A stretch of 22,626 nucleotides of DNA from a virus. Where the stretch lies: positions 1-22,626 of the IMG/VR virus record IMGVR_UViG_3300036850_000023. One strand, given 5' to 3'. Positions 6,360-14,248 of the stretch are shown piece by piece (position 1 is the first letter of the stretch; every line of letters begins with the position of its first letter). Made by a program: the position numbers and the translations under genes. The notes beneath the pieces are model-generated. The model saw only the letters and a program-made list of their open reading frames with translations, was not told where the DNA came from and made no database searches.

Positions 6360-8350
6360 CGGATCTGATACCTCCCGAACAGATCAACTCTCATATCCGT
6401 CGTACTCGCCGGGAAACTGGCAACCCCCATGAGGCCGCTCGCGGCTCCCGAGACAAAGGTTGGGAAGGTCCAGTCTACCGTTCCAGCCGTTCCCGCGATA
6501 TGACACATAGCTTGCACCGCACCCGCCAATGACACTTTGCTGAACAGGCTCGGAGTACAGCCCGAGTGCATGGTTGCCGGGTTGCTCGGGCTTGGTAATG
6601 CGGTACTCAGCGTAAACGTGCCCGCCGCCGTTGTGTAAGCGTTGGTATCAAATTCGTAAGACAGCTTGTATTCGGCATGGTCCCCGCGCAACCACCATCG
6701 GCCAGCCGATACGATGTTTGCCGGTACAAAGTCGCCCAGCGTCCCGAAGGACGGGGTAATCGTCCCCATCGTGAACGGGACATCCGGGAGGTCATAAAAC
6801 CCATCCGTTGTCGTGTAGCACCATCCCCCGGTCGTGGCGCCACACCCCAGCGAAACCGGCCATCCACCAAACTTATTACCGGTGATCCAGTTTCCAGCTG
6901 AATCCAGGGTTGTCTCCAAGACGACGCCTGTCTGTCCAGCGTTGGTAGTCACAGAATTGTTCTGGAAAACTAGGTTCCCGCCAGTTTGCTTAACTACCGC
7001 GATCGTTCTATTTGTGCCTCCTGTTGCAAAGTTGACATTCCGTATCCGCGCAGTGCCGCTTGTCACCAATACACTCGCAACGTCTACGCCGGGGCTTGAT
7101 ATACTGCCCCCTTGGAGATTTAAAACGCCGCCGCTGACACCTATAGCCGGCACCGCTGTTATATGATTCGGTCCAACGTTGGAGAGATTGAGCAGACCCC
7201 CCTGGACATCAATCAGGTGAGGATACGCCGGAGTAGGCCCCGCCGAACCGCTGAAGTTGCTGATCTCAAGATGATCGGTGTCTTCGATAATTAGGCTGCC
7301 GTGGTCGAGGCTGACATTCGACCACTCTCCGACCAACGCGAATGGCGCCAACGCCTCATTCAAAAACTGCGAGGAAACTGTGCGGATCGCCGTGTCATGA
7401 CAGAAGATATTGGTAAACAACGAACCGTCCTGCCGACCGATATTGATGCAGTCAGTATCGCCGTCCGCCATAATCGTCATCAGGCCGAGATGCGTTCCGT
7501 TCATGCCGAATGTCCAGAAATGGAACCCGGAGATCATCGACTGATCGGCTACGCCATCAATCCAGAGTCCTTTATTGAGCGCCGAGATTTCCAGGTTGTA
7601 GATTTGATAAATCTGATTACCAAACCCATTGGGGCTGTTCACAGTCCCGACAGCATCGCCCGCAATCCCGTCCCAGGCCCGCTCGATCCGTAGATCATTA
7701 AACGTATTCCGGCCGCCCGACCCCGCCGCCGTGCCAAGCATCAAGATGGCCGGCGGATACTTGCATCCCGGCCCACCCGTAATGCTACATCCTGTAGTAA
7801 CATTTACAAATCCCGCCCGTCCGCCGGATGGCGTGGGCGGCTGGTCAAAAGTGATATACAAATCGCGAATGGTTTCTCCAACCCCATAGTGCATGGCGGT
7901 AGTTCCAAGAACGAACACGCCACGAGCGGTTGGACTGAATGTATCTCGCACCCGAATACCTGTTAAGCCGCGCCCATCTCCGGCGAAAACCTGTGATCTG
8001 TCCAGCAGGGTTTCGTTCGTGACGTAATAAAGTCCTGCTTGAAGGCGCACCTCGGGGGCCGCACCATTGACAATGACCGCAGCCGCAAGGTTGATCGCCG
8101 TCGTGCAATCGTGCGCGATCGGCGGGGTAAGCGCGATTTCCGCCTCGGTCGTCTGACCGCCACATAGCGCATCGTAATCGACGGGGGCCACGATGTTGCC
8201 CGAACCGCCCAGCGCCTTGTTCAGCTCAGCCGCCGGCAGTGGGCAATTCGCCTCGAATGGATAGGTATTGGTTGCAGGGCAGACCGCACGGGCCGGCGAT
8301 GCCAGGACCAGCAACGCAGCGGCGAGGATCGACACGGCGACATTTCTCAT
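6356..8350 (-). CDS. Exported tailspike-like parallel beta-helix protein with signal peptide
   Basis: The gene encodes 664 residues. An AGGAG site lies 10 bases before the ATG. Residues 1-22 are a classic Sec signal peptide (MRNVAVSILAAALLVLAS, then PARA, cleavage before Val23). Residues about 95-500 have the pectate-lyase-like, right-handed beta-helix pattern of phage tailspikes: repeated short strands with Asn, Gly and Val, such as RSQVFAGDGRGLTGIRV, TFNDLRIERAWDGI and ISGFHFWTFG. A C-terminal beta-domain follows. It has 12 cysteines that fall in close pairs (24/36, 63/82, then GCSITGGPGC, DCINIG to FC, GCGATTGGWC, and GC to MC). The family role is binding or degrading surface polysaccharide. 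The leader and the paired cysteines argue for a periplasmic or extracellular fold, which is unusual for a tailspike. It is the first gene after the divergent intergenic region. Confidence 0.82.
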   Translation of the reverse strand: MRNVAVSILAAALLVLASPARAVCPATNTYPFEANCPLPAAELNKALGGSGNIVAPVDYDALCGGQTTEAEIALTPPIAHDCTTAINLAAAVIVNGAAPEVRLQAGLYYVTNETLLDRSQVFAGDGRGLTGIRVRDTFSPTARGVFVLGTTAMHYGVGETIRDLYITFDQPPTPSGGRAGFVNVTTGCSITGGPGCKYPPAILMLGTAAGSGGRNTFNDLRIERAWDGIAGDAVGTVNSPNGFGNQIYQIYNLEISALNKGLWIDGVADQSMISGFHFWTFGMNGTHLGLMTIMADGDTDCINIGRQDGSLFTNIFCHDTAIRTVSSQFLNEALAPFALVGEWSNVSLDHGSLIIEDTDHLEISNFSGSAGPTPAYPHLIDVQGGLLNLSNVGPNHITAVPAIGVSGGVLNLQGGSISSPGVDVASVLVTSGTARIRNVNFATGGTNRTIAVVKQTGGNLVFQNNSVTTNAGQTGVVLETTLDSAGNWITGNKFGGWPVSLGCGATTGGWCYTTTDGFYDLPDVPFTMGTITPSFGTLGDFVPANIVSAGRWWLRGDHAEYKLSYEFDTNAYTTAAGTFTLSTALPSPSNPATMHSGCTPSLFSKVSLAGAVQAMCHIAGTAGTVDWTFPTFVSGAASGLMGVASFPASTTDMRVDLFGRYQIR

Positions 8351-8454
8351 GATCGGAAGACTCCTGTCATCGCCGAATTAACCATATCGCAGGCTTGCGC
8401 CGCCGCCCAAGGCGACGTATCTAAAATTAAATTTACCGTTGAGCGGAGCCGCCG
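8351..8454. promoter_or_regulatory. Divergent intergenic region, candidate promoter for the exported-protein operon
   Basis: These 104 bases separate the start of the minus-strand tailspike-like gene from the start of the small plus-strand gene. They are the largest gap without a gene in the window. On the minus strand TTGGGC (8410-8405) and TATGGT (8386-8381) are spaced by 18 bases, a partial match to a sigma-70-type promoter, with AGGAG at 8365-8361 in front of the ATG. On the plus strand the segment is AT-rich (8421-8439) just before GCGGAG. A weak inverted repeat (8402-8416) overlaps the possible -35. The promoter is a guess from position and partial consensus. Confidence 0.25.
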
Positions 8455-8634
8455 ATGATCTGGGCAGACCGAGTTGGCGTCATGTGGATGATCTTCGCCG
8501 CAATTGCCTCCCTCGGGGTCGGCAATCCGCCCTTCCGTGGCGACGCCGTCTTCTGGATAGGCTTCGGCCCATGGATGGCGATGCGTGCCCTCGATTGGAT
8601 TTTCAGCGGCGAGTTCCGACACCATTTTTGGTGA
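8455..8634 (+). CDS. 59-residue membrane protein on the opposite strand
   Basis: I read this from the plus strand. The ATG at 8455 is preceded by GCGGAG with 6 bases of spacing, and the TGA is at 8632-8634, five bases from the convergent end of the ejection protein gene at 8640. The product begins MIWADRVGVMWMIFAAIASL, continues with a short polar loop (GNPPFRGD), then a second hydrophobic Trp/Phe-rich stretch (AVFWIGFGPWMAMRALDWIF), and ends in EFRHHFW. Two membrane segments, seven or so aromatic Trp/Phe positions and a real ribosome-binding site make it more convincing than the competing minus-strand frame. It could be a holin-like or small envelope protein, possibly controlled apart from the late operon. 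The function is unknown. Confidence 0.55.
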   Translation: MIWADRVGVMWMIFAAIASLGVGNPPFRGDAVFWIGFGPWMAMRALDWIFSGEFRHHFW

Positions 8635-8639
8635 TCGCG

Positions 8640-10163
8640 CTAGAATGCGCCGAACGACCGCTGCGGCTGCTGTTGGTTCGCCATCAGCCCAGGCAACAGC
8701 GCGCGCAGCATAGCCACGTCGCGGGCGTTTAGGCCATTTGCCGCCTGCTCCTGATAGAGCGGCGAGCGCTGACGAACCATCGTATCAACCCCGCGCATGT
8801 CGCGACGCGCCAGGGCGTTTTCGAGTGCCTTCGCCGCCGTGCCGACGACGATCGGCGCGACCATTGCGGCTCCCACCTTGGGGCTCCCGGCCCCCGCCAC
8901 AGCTGCTCCGCCACCCGCAGACATCGCAGAGAATAGTTGCGCGAACCCCCCGCCGCCACCCAGGAAATTGCCAACTTTCCGAGCGGCGTTTCGCGCAGGG
9001 CCGCCCTTACGGAGACCTTCCAGCGCAGCAATCTCGGCGTCGGAGAAGCCGAACACATTTTTGTCCTGCTCCAGAAACGACGCTACTTTTTGCCGGAGTA
9101 GGTTATCAAAGTTGCGACCGGAATTTGAGGCTTCTGATCTGGCTTCGGCGCGCCCGAAGATCCCTGTATTGCCCCGGTCGAGTTCCCCGGTGAGATCGTT
9201 CGATCGCTGCGCCGCGGCCCAATTCCCTCGCGCCTGGCGATAGGTGTCCGCGACGGCCGCCACGTCTCCTGGCGTGCCCGCCAAGACGTGCTTCGGCTGG
9301 AGGTCGTCAAAAAATTTATCAATGCTACGAACAGCGAGGCCAGCAGCCTTGCGCTCCGCCTTAGGTTGGCCGAAGTCCGAACGGACCTCGTTAAGACGGA
9401 CACGCATCGCCTCAATTTGAGGGATGGTAACCATCTTGATCGCGCCGGCGGGAGGAGGAGTGGCGGCATCCTTGGCGACCTCACTCAAAATATCGTATGT
9501 GACGGGCGCAGCTTTGTTGAGAATAAGGGTTTTTTGCAGGTCCGCAACGATGCCGTTCGCCATGTCGGCAACAGCCTCGGGCCTCACATCGATCTTGAAA
9601 CCCTGCGCGGTTTGGTAGGCTTCTGTACCAGCATCCTTTATCTGTTTTGCCGATGGCGCCGACGCGCCTCTCATGGCGGAAATAGCCAAACCAGGAGTAA
9701 ATCCGGCAGCCGCAGCAAGGCGCTCGGTGTTCTCCGATAGAGGCAGCAACTCCCTGACGGCTTGTGCCGCGCCGCCGCCTGCCGCAGATGCCGCAGCGCC
9801 CAAAGGCCCCAGAGGTAGACCAGCGACACCCCCCGTTGCCGCGTTCAACCCTATACGCCCAAGCGGCGACGTCGGCTTGTATTCCAGCACACCGGTTGCC
9901 CCGAACAGGGCGCCGCCTGGATCCGCAGAACCACTCTCGATCCGCTCAAGTGACGGACTGATCATGTGCCGCAGGGGTGCGAGCGGATCAGCGACAGCGC
10001 CAACAAACCCCGTCGCGCCGCGCACCCCCATCGTCATAGCTGCGCGAAGCGCCTGATTGAGTGCGCTTTCCTGCGGCTCAAGATTAAAGTCGGGCGGTAA
10101 ATTCGATGCATCCACACGCGGGGTGGCCGGCTCAAGAACAAAGCCAGGAGGCAGATCACTCAT
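8640..10163 (-). CDS. Large ejection / internal virion protein
   Basis: The gene encodes 507 residues. I chose the ATG at 10163 because it overlaps the previous stop as ATGA and has GGGAG 8 bases before it. A second ATG five codons upstream lacks this support. The N-terminus has two tandem short motifs (LPPGFVLEP and LPPDFNLEP), then Gly/Ala-rich amphipathic or membrane-prone segments (about 40-60 and 105-140). A helical centre follows (IPQIEAMRVRLNEVRSDF, RQARGNWAAAQRSNDLTGEL), then a C-terminal Gly/Ala-rich hydrophobic stretch (about 395-450). There are no cysteines. This composition and the position after the lysozyme-domain protein fit DNA-ejection proteins of podoviruses, which leave the capsid and form a trans-envelope conduit. 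The family is inferred from style and context. Confidence 0.78.
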   Translation of the reverse strand: MSDLPPGFVLEPATPRVDASNLPPDFNLEPQESALNQALRAAMTMGVRGATGFVGAVADPLAPLRHMISPSLERIESGSADPGGALFGATGVLEYKPTSPLGRIGLNAATGGVAGLPLGPLGAAASAAGGGAAQAVRELLPLSENTERLAAAAGFTPGLAISAMRGASAPSAKQIKDAGTEAYQTAQGFKIDVRPEAVADMANGIVADLQKTLILNKAAPVTYDILSEVAKDAATPPPAGAIKMVTIPQIEAMRVRLNEVRSDFGQPKAERKAAGLAVRSIDKFFDDLQPKHVLAGTPGDVAAVADTYRQARGNWAAAQRSNDLTGELDRGNTGIFGRAEARSEASNSGRNFDNLLRQKVASFLEQDKNVFGFSDAEIAALEGLRKGGPARNAARKVGNFLGGGGGFAQLFSAMSAGGGAAVAGAGSPKVGAAMVAPIVVGTAAKALENALARRDMRGVDTMVRQRSPLYQEQAANGLNARDVAMLRALLPGLMANQQQPQRSFGAF

Positions 10164-12157
10164 CGCACAGGCTCCCATTTGCCGTTGCGCAGGATCAATC
10201 TCTCATTGGTACTGGGGTTGATGGCAGTCCGCCCATCCTCGATAGCAGGCACCTCATCCACATCGGAATAACGATTTTTCTCACGCCGAGCTATCGCGGC
10301 GTCAAACTGTGACCTACTAAGTTTCCCCTCTTTCACCGCCTTTTCCAGGTCAGCAGGAGCGCCATTGATGACATCCTGGAAGAGATTGGAAAGCCGCTTG
10401 AGCGTCGTTTCAAATTGCGCGCGGCTCTGCGATTGCTCAAGGCTGCCCATCGTTGATTGCAGCAGATTGATATCCCGGTCTGACACCGCACCGAGCGCAG
10501 CACCAGTCTGATTGGAGTTTCGCATTTGCGTAATGCGATCAAACGCTGTATTTGCCTTGATCGAGTCAAGCATTAGCCGCAAATCATATGCAGCCGTACC
10601 GGGAACACCTTGAAACAAGGCCCCCTGCACGCCGGTAGACCTGAACATTCCACCTGCGTTATTAGAGAGAGTCAGCGCCCGGCTAATATCCTGTTTCATG
10701 ATATCGGCAGCCTGCTGCCGTTCCCCCTGCGCCTGCTCTCCAGCCTGTGCCGCTGGGCTGCCAGGGATCCGCTCTTGCCGGGTGCCCCCACCACCCGGCG
10801 GCGTCACCAATTGATAACCCTCTGGCGTCGGACCTATCCCAACAGGTTTCCCGAAGATGCCAGTGCCAAACGGCGTCGGCTGTGCGCTCGGAACTGTTGG
10901 TGTTGCGCCCGCCCCGAGTTGCGGTGCCGGAGCGACCCGCCCCGCCAATTCCGCGCGGGTAATCGGCCGCTCGACCATACTGCCACCAGGCAGCCGCTCG
11001 GTAACAGTCGTCACGTCAAGCGTTGCTGCAAGACGCTGCTTCTGATCATCGTTCGCCCGATCAAGCATCGCCTGCTTCTCTTTCAGAGAAAGGTCGATGC
11101 CGCCTTGCACCTGCTTCAACTGCGTCTGCGTGAATAACTCCGGCGCGACCTTCGCCCACCCCTTCGTCGCCTCGATCGCGGCGATATACTCTGGCGACAT
11201 CGAGCCGCCGGGCGCCATCTTGACGCCCTCCTCGGCCCACGTCGGCATCTTCTTGCCGAGAATGCCGTACACGTTCTCCATACTGCGGGCACGAGCAAGA
11301 GAGGCATCGTCGAGGCGTGGCATACCGCCCGCCAACCCTTGCGGCACAGCCGGCATGGACGGCGGCATACCCGGAGCAAGCGACATAGGGGCGCCGCCGA
11401 CCGGCGCACCGCCGATAACGGCATCCGGCCCTCGCACGACATCGGCAGTCAGATGCTCGCCGCGCGCTAGCGCCGCCGCCAGCTTCGGATTGTATGGCGC
11501 CCACGGCTTGACGCCCTGATCAAGATACGCCGCACGCGCCACCGCATCCTGTGACTCTTTCGAGAAATCCTTGATCCCGAGCGGGGCCGCATATTGCCGC
11601 CATGTCGCGGGCTGGAACTGGTAGGCGCCAGCCGCGTGGCTGTTCCCTTTGCCCTCCCAAATCGGGAAACCGAATTCATCACGAGGTGCCCTGGAAAGGT
11701 CGGTTCCCCCGGTTCCGACATTGTAATCGTCACCGCTCTCATATTTCCTGATCGTCGAGAATATGCCGCCGCCTGACGGATTAATGTCTGGCCCCTCTGC
11801 CGGGGACGGCCCGGCGAGTGATCCCCATGCACTCGGCGCCGCCGGCGGTGCCGCTCCGCCCGTGGTGTAAGTCGGCCCCGTGCCGCCCAACTCCACTGCC
11901 GTCTTGAACAACCCCGCCGTTGCCCGCGCCTGTTCCGCCTGCGCCTCGCGAAGCTGGTTCTCATACCGCGCATTACCGATCGCGGTCAGCGCGTTCATCA
12001 GCTCGGCGGGGCTCGACAACGGCTGCCCCTTCGGCGGCGCCACACCTGGAATGCCAGTAGATGTCGCATTGCTCTGCGCCTTCGGCAAAATCGGGATCGT
12101 TGGTCCACCGAACATCGGCTGAACGATGTACCCGAGCATTTCGGCGAGAGAGGGCAT
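10160..12157 (-). CDS. Ejection protein with N-terminal lysozyme-like domain
   Basis: The gene encodes 665 residues and starts 12 bases after the S74-domain gene behind a GGGGA site. Residues about 130-225 resemble a lysozyme/transglycosylase fold: IRKYESGDDYN with a likely catalytic Glu140, then SHAAGAYQFQPATW (residues 173-186), then AAYLDQ. The middle is Pro/Gly/Ala-rich and low complexity. The last 200 residues are helical, with the pattern IKANTAFDRITQMRNSN, then GALGAVSDRDINLLQSTMGS, that recurs in phage internal virion proteins. There are no cysteines. The likely role is local cleavage of peptidoglycan during genome entry, together with DNA ejection. It overlaps the next ejection gene (ATGA), so the two are probably made in a fixed ratio. 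An endolysin role is less likely given the size and the neighbours. Confidence 0.85.
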   Translation of the reverse strand: MPSLAEMLGYIVQPMFGGPTIPILPKAQSNATSTGIPGVAPPKGQPLSSPAELMNALTAIGNARYENQLREAQAEQARATAGLFKTAVELGGTGPTYTTGGAAPPAAPSAWGSLAGPSPAEGPDINPSGGGIFSTIRKYESGDDYNVGTGGTDLSRAPRDEFGFPIWEGKGNSHAAGAYQFQPATWRQYAAPLGIKDFSKESQDAVARAAYLDQGVKPWAPYNPKLAAALARGEHLTADVVRGPDAVIGGAPVGGAPMSLAPGMPPSMPAVPQGLAGGMPRLDDASLARARSMENVYGILGKKMPTWAEEGVKMAPGGSMSPEYIAAIEATKGWAKVAPELFTQTQLKQVQGGIDLSLKEKQAMLDRANDDQKQRLAATLDVTTVTERLPGGSMVERPITRAELAGRVAPAPQLGAGATPTVPSAQPTPFGTGIFGKPVGIGPTPEGYQLVTPPGGGGTRQERIPGSPAAQAGEQAQGERQQAADIMKQDISRALTLSNNAGGMFRSTGVQGALFQGVPGTAAYDLRLMLDSIKANTAFDRITQMRNSNQTGAALGAVSDRDINLLQSTMGSLEQSQSRAQFETTLKRLSNLFQDVINGAPADLEKAVKEGKLSRSQFDAAIARREKNRYSDVDEVPAIEDGRTAINPSTNERLILRNGKWEPVR

Positions 12158-12169
12158 CGGCGTTATCCC

Positions 12170-13363
12170 CTAAGCCGTCGCGCGGCCGTAATCAACGACC
12201 TTCATCCCGGCGAGATGCCCGAACGCCGGCGGCAGCGTCGCCACAGCCTCGGGATGCACGTCCTCAACCTCATCCGCCATCACACCAATATGCTTCATCT
12301 CGCCAGGATCATCCTTGTAGCGGTAAGAGTAGACCATCAACCCGTTATCAAGCTTCCCGACCTTGCGAATATCGTCCTTCATCCGCCGATCGGAGCCTCC
12401 GAACAATCCGAACAGCGACGACAACACCCCGACACCCTGCCCAATCTGACTGAGTGGGGAAGCGGACGGCGGAGCAAAATACGGCTGCGTCAATTGCGAG
12501 TTGCCGCCATAATTGCCGCTCACCGCGCCGAGGTACTGATTGAGTTTCTGGTAAGGCAACTCCTGCCCAAAATTCCACCGGGCAACGGCATCGTTAATCG
12601 CCTGCTGTTGCCATTGTTGATGAGCGCCACCCGCAGCGAGTTGCCGATCATAAGGCGCATAGGCTGCCGCATCCGTCGCTGGAGCCAATGCGAGCGCTCG
12701 CAGCATATCGTTCGTGTCACCGGCCCACGTCGTTTGCAGCCCCGTCCCAGCCGCCTGTCGTCTCTGTCCACTTTGCTGAGCCGCCGCGATCTGGTTCTGC
12801 TCTTCCTGCTGCTGTTGAGCGAACAGCAACGGCGCCAGCGCCGACGTAGCACCCGCCGCCGTTGCGCGTGCTGCCTCCGGACTCGACAGTGTACCACCAC
12901 TGATGAATTTTGATTGTATGCCCGGCACCACCCGCGATATCACGCTCTGGCTTAACGCATCGGTATAAGGATTTCCCGCGCCCCCAAGCCGCTCGCCGCT
13001 CATATATGATTTTAACGCCTGCCCTTCCGGGCTTGCATCAGATGCCAATGAGCCGAACGTCGCGTATGCCGGATTATATTTGAACCAGTCGCCACGGAGA
13101 AGCCCGGCACTCGTATTGCTAGCAATTCCCGGTAGAGCGTCTTGCTCCGGCCGCATCATTATATCTGTGGCAGCTAACTGTGCCCAATTTGGCCCCTGTA
13201 CCGTTGAGCCTAGCGCATATTGCGGCGTGTACCCGTGATATAGGTTCGACGCGCTGGAGAAAACGTCCTTCAGATATTCCTGCTGCGGCCCCCACGGTTC
13301 GGTATTCGCAGTAGATGTAGTAGTGCCGGACGGACCTCCGCCACCTTTGCCGCCGCCTGGCAT
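12170..13363 (-). CDS. Virion protein with C-terminal S74 intramolecular chaperone
   Basis: The gene encodes 397 residues behind an AAGGA site. The N-terminal part (EPWGPQQEYLKDVFSSASNLY, split by short linkers, then Gln/Ala-rich helices at about 180-260) resembles podovirus internal or DNA-transfer proteins. Residues 324-397 match the peptidase S74 (endosialidase-type) domain: SDRRMKDDIRKV, then YSYRYKDD, then HIGVMADEVEDVHPEAV. Ser324 and Lys329 have the five-residue spacing of the catalytic Ser-Lys pair that releases the chaperone after trimer folding. These domains usually sit at the end of tailspikes and fibres, whereas here it ends a protein between a GNAT-like and a lysozyme-domain gene. 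It may be a trimeric tail component or an unusual ejection protein. Confidence 0.85.
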   Translation of the reverse strand: MPGGGKGGGGPSGTTTSTANTEPWGPQQEYLKDVFSSASNLYHGYTPQYALGSTVQGPNWAQLAATDIMMRPEQDALPGIASNTSAGLLRGDWFKYNPAYATFGSLASDASPEGQALKSYMSGERLGGAGNPYTDALSQSVISRVVPGIQSKFISGGTLSSPEAARATAAGATSALAPLLFAQQQQEEQNQIAAAQQSGQRRQAAGTGLQTTWAGDTNDMLRALALAPATDAAAYAPYDRQLAAGGAHQQWQQQAINDAVARWNFGQELPYQKLNQYLGAVSGNYGGNSQLTQPYFAPPSASPLSQIGQGVGVLSSLFGLFGGSDRRMKDDIRKVGKLDNGLMVYSYRYKDDPGEMKHIGVMADEVEDVHPEAVATLPPAFGHLAGMKVVDYGRATA

Positions 13364-13364
13364 G

Positions 13365-13748
13365 CTATAGGTTCCTTTCCCACGTAGGGCCGGTCTGACG
13401 CCACTCCGCGCCTATGACGCGCAGCCAGCCATGACGCCCGCCGCTTGCCATCATCGCGCACCCTTTGTCGCGTGCAAACTCAGCAATCAGCGCCTCAGCG
13501 TCAGCAAACCACGCCTTCATGTTGCGCCCTCCGACCAACCAGATACGCAACTCACGCAAGCGCGGATATTGAATAATCTCGGTCACGATCGCTGCGTCAA
13601 CCTGCTTTTCTTCATCGTTCCACGACACCCATAATCGCACTTTGCCATTCAGCAACAAATCGAGCACATCCCCGGCGAGGAACCTCCCGCCGGTACGAAC
13701 AAGCGCTGCATCAATGAATGCTCTGACCTGCGGCCAGATAAAGTGCAT
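13365..13748 (-). CDS. GNAT-like small phage protein
   Basis: The gene encodes 127 residues, starting 26 bases after the Gly/Met-rich gene with only a weak ribosome-binding site (GGTTGAG). The order of elements recalls N-acetyltransferase folds found in phage virion regions: WNDEEKQVDAAIVTEII, RELRIWLVGGRNMKAW, then a helix (DAEALIAEFARDKGC), then SGGRHGWLRVIGAEW. Related small proteins occur among the internal-protein genes of T7-like phages (gp13/DUF2833 type), which I mention from memory. The canonical acetyl-CoA loop (Q/RxxGxG/A) is not evident, so it may be a structural GNAT relative rather than an enzyme. Its gene sits between structural and ejection genes, which favours a virion assembly role. 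Confidence 0.7.
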   Translation of the reverse strand: MHFIWPQVRAFIDAALVRTGGRFLAGDVLDLLLNGKVRLWVSWNDEEKQVDAAIVTEIIQYPRLRELRIWLVGGRNMKAWFADAEALIAEFARDKGCAMMASGGRHGWLRVIGAEWRQTGPTWERNL

Positions 13749-13774
13749 GTGCTCAACCGGAACGCAGCAAATAC

Positions 13775-14248
13775 TCAGTAGCCGCCTCCTCCCCCACCGC
13801 CAAACAGACCCGACAGCAAACCGGGATTTGGCCGCGCGGACCAGTCACCCATCGGAGGCGCGCTCTGAGGAGTACCGAGACCCAATTTTGCCATCAGATC
13901 CTGTAACTTCGCCGGATCCATTTTCGTCAGCATATCCATCAGGTTCGGCTGTGCTGCTGCAGGCATCGCAGGCATCGCGGCAGCTGGCGCGGCTTGTGGT
14001 CCCGGCACGGGCGGGATCTGCGGCATCGCCGGACCACCCATACCACCCCGCGCAGGAAGCGCTGGTAGCTGTGGCCCGGCCATCATCGGACCACCCATCC
14101 CGCCGCCAACTCCCCCACCGCCGAACATCGCCATCAGCGCAGCGAGAGATTGCGGATTCATGCCGGGAGACGTGAGGCCCGCCGCGCCTCCGCTCATTCC
14201 CATGCCTGGTCCCATCCCGGCGCCGCCGTTCATCTTGTCGAAAAACAT
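13775..14248 (-). CDS. Gly/Met/Pro/Ala-rich low-complexity virion-region protein
   Basis: I chose the ATG at 14248 (157 residues) because GGGAG lies 7 bases ahead of it. An upstream ATG would add nine residues and overlap the previous gene. The chain is almost entirely Gly, Met, Pro and Ala, with about 20 methionines, for example GMGPGMGMSGG and MGGPMMAGP. It has one short amphipathic helix (LMDMLTKMDPAKLQDLMAKL, residues 103-122) and ends in seven glycines and a tyrosine. It is expected to be disordered, with the helix as the only likely docking site. No family is recognised. The position suggests a flexible scaffold, linker or packing component of the particle. Confidence 0.7.
   Translation of the reverse strand: MFFDKMNGGAGMGPGMGMSGGAAGLTSPGMNPQSLAALMAMFGGGGVGGGMGGPMMAGPQLPALPARGGMGGPAMPQIPPVPGPQAAPAAAMPAMPAAAQPNLMDMLTKMDPAKLQDLMAKLGLGTPQSAPPMGDWSARPNPGLLSGLFGGGGGGGY

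Noticed and set aside
8402-8416. Inverted repeat that might be a terminator
   Set aside because: The stem is only about six pairs with one mismatch or G-U pair, and no T-run follows on either strand.
8347-8625. 92-residue minus-strand open frame opposite the small plus-strand gene
   Set aside because: It overlaps the start of the tailspike-like gene, has a His/Pro/Glu-rich composition and lacks a recognisable pattern. The plus-strand reading has better membrane segments and a ribosome-binding site.
12215-12913. 232-residue plus-strand open frame
   Set aside because: It is antisense to the S74-domain gene, whose motifs are clear, and its own sequence is Arg/Leu-rich without domain signals.
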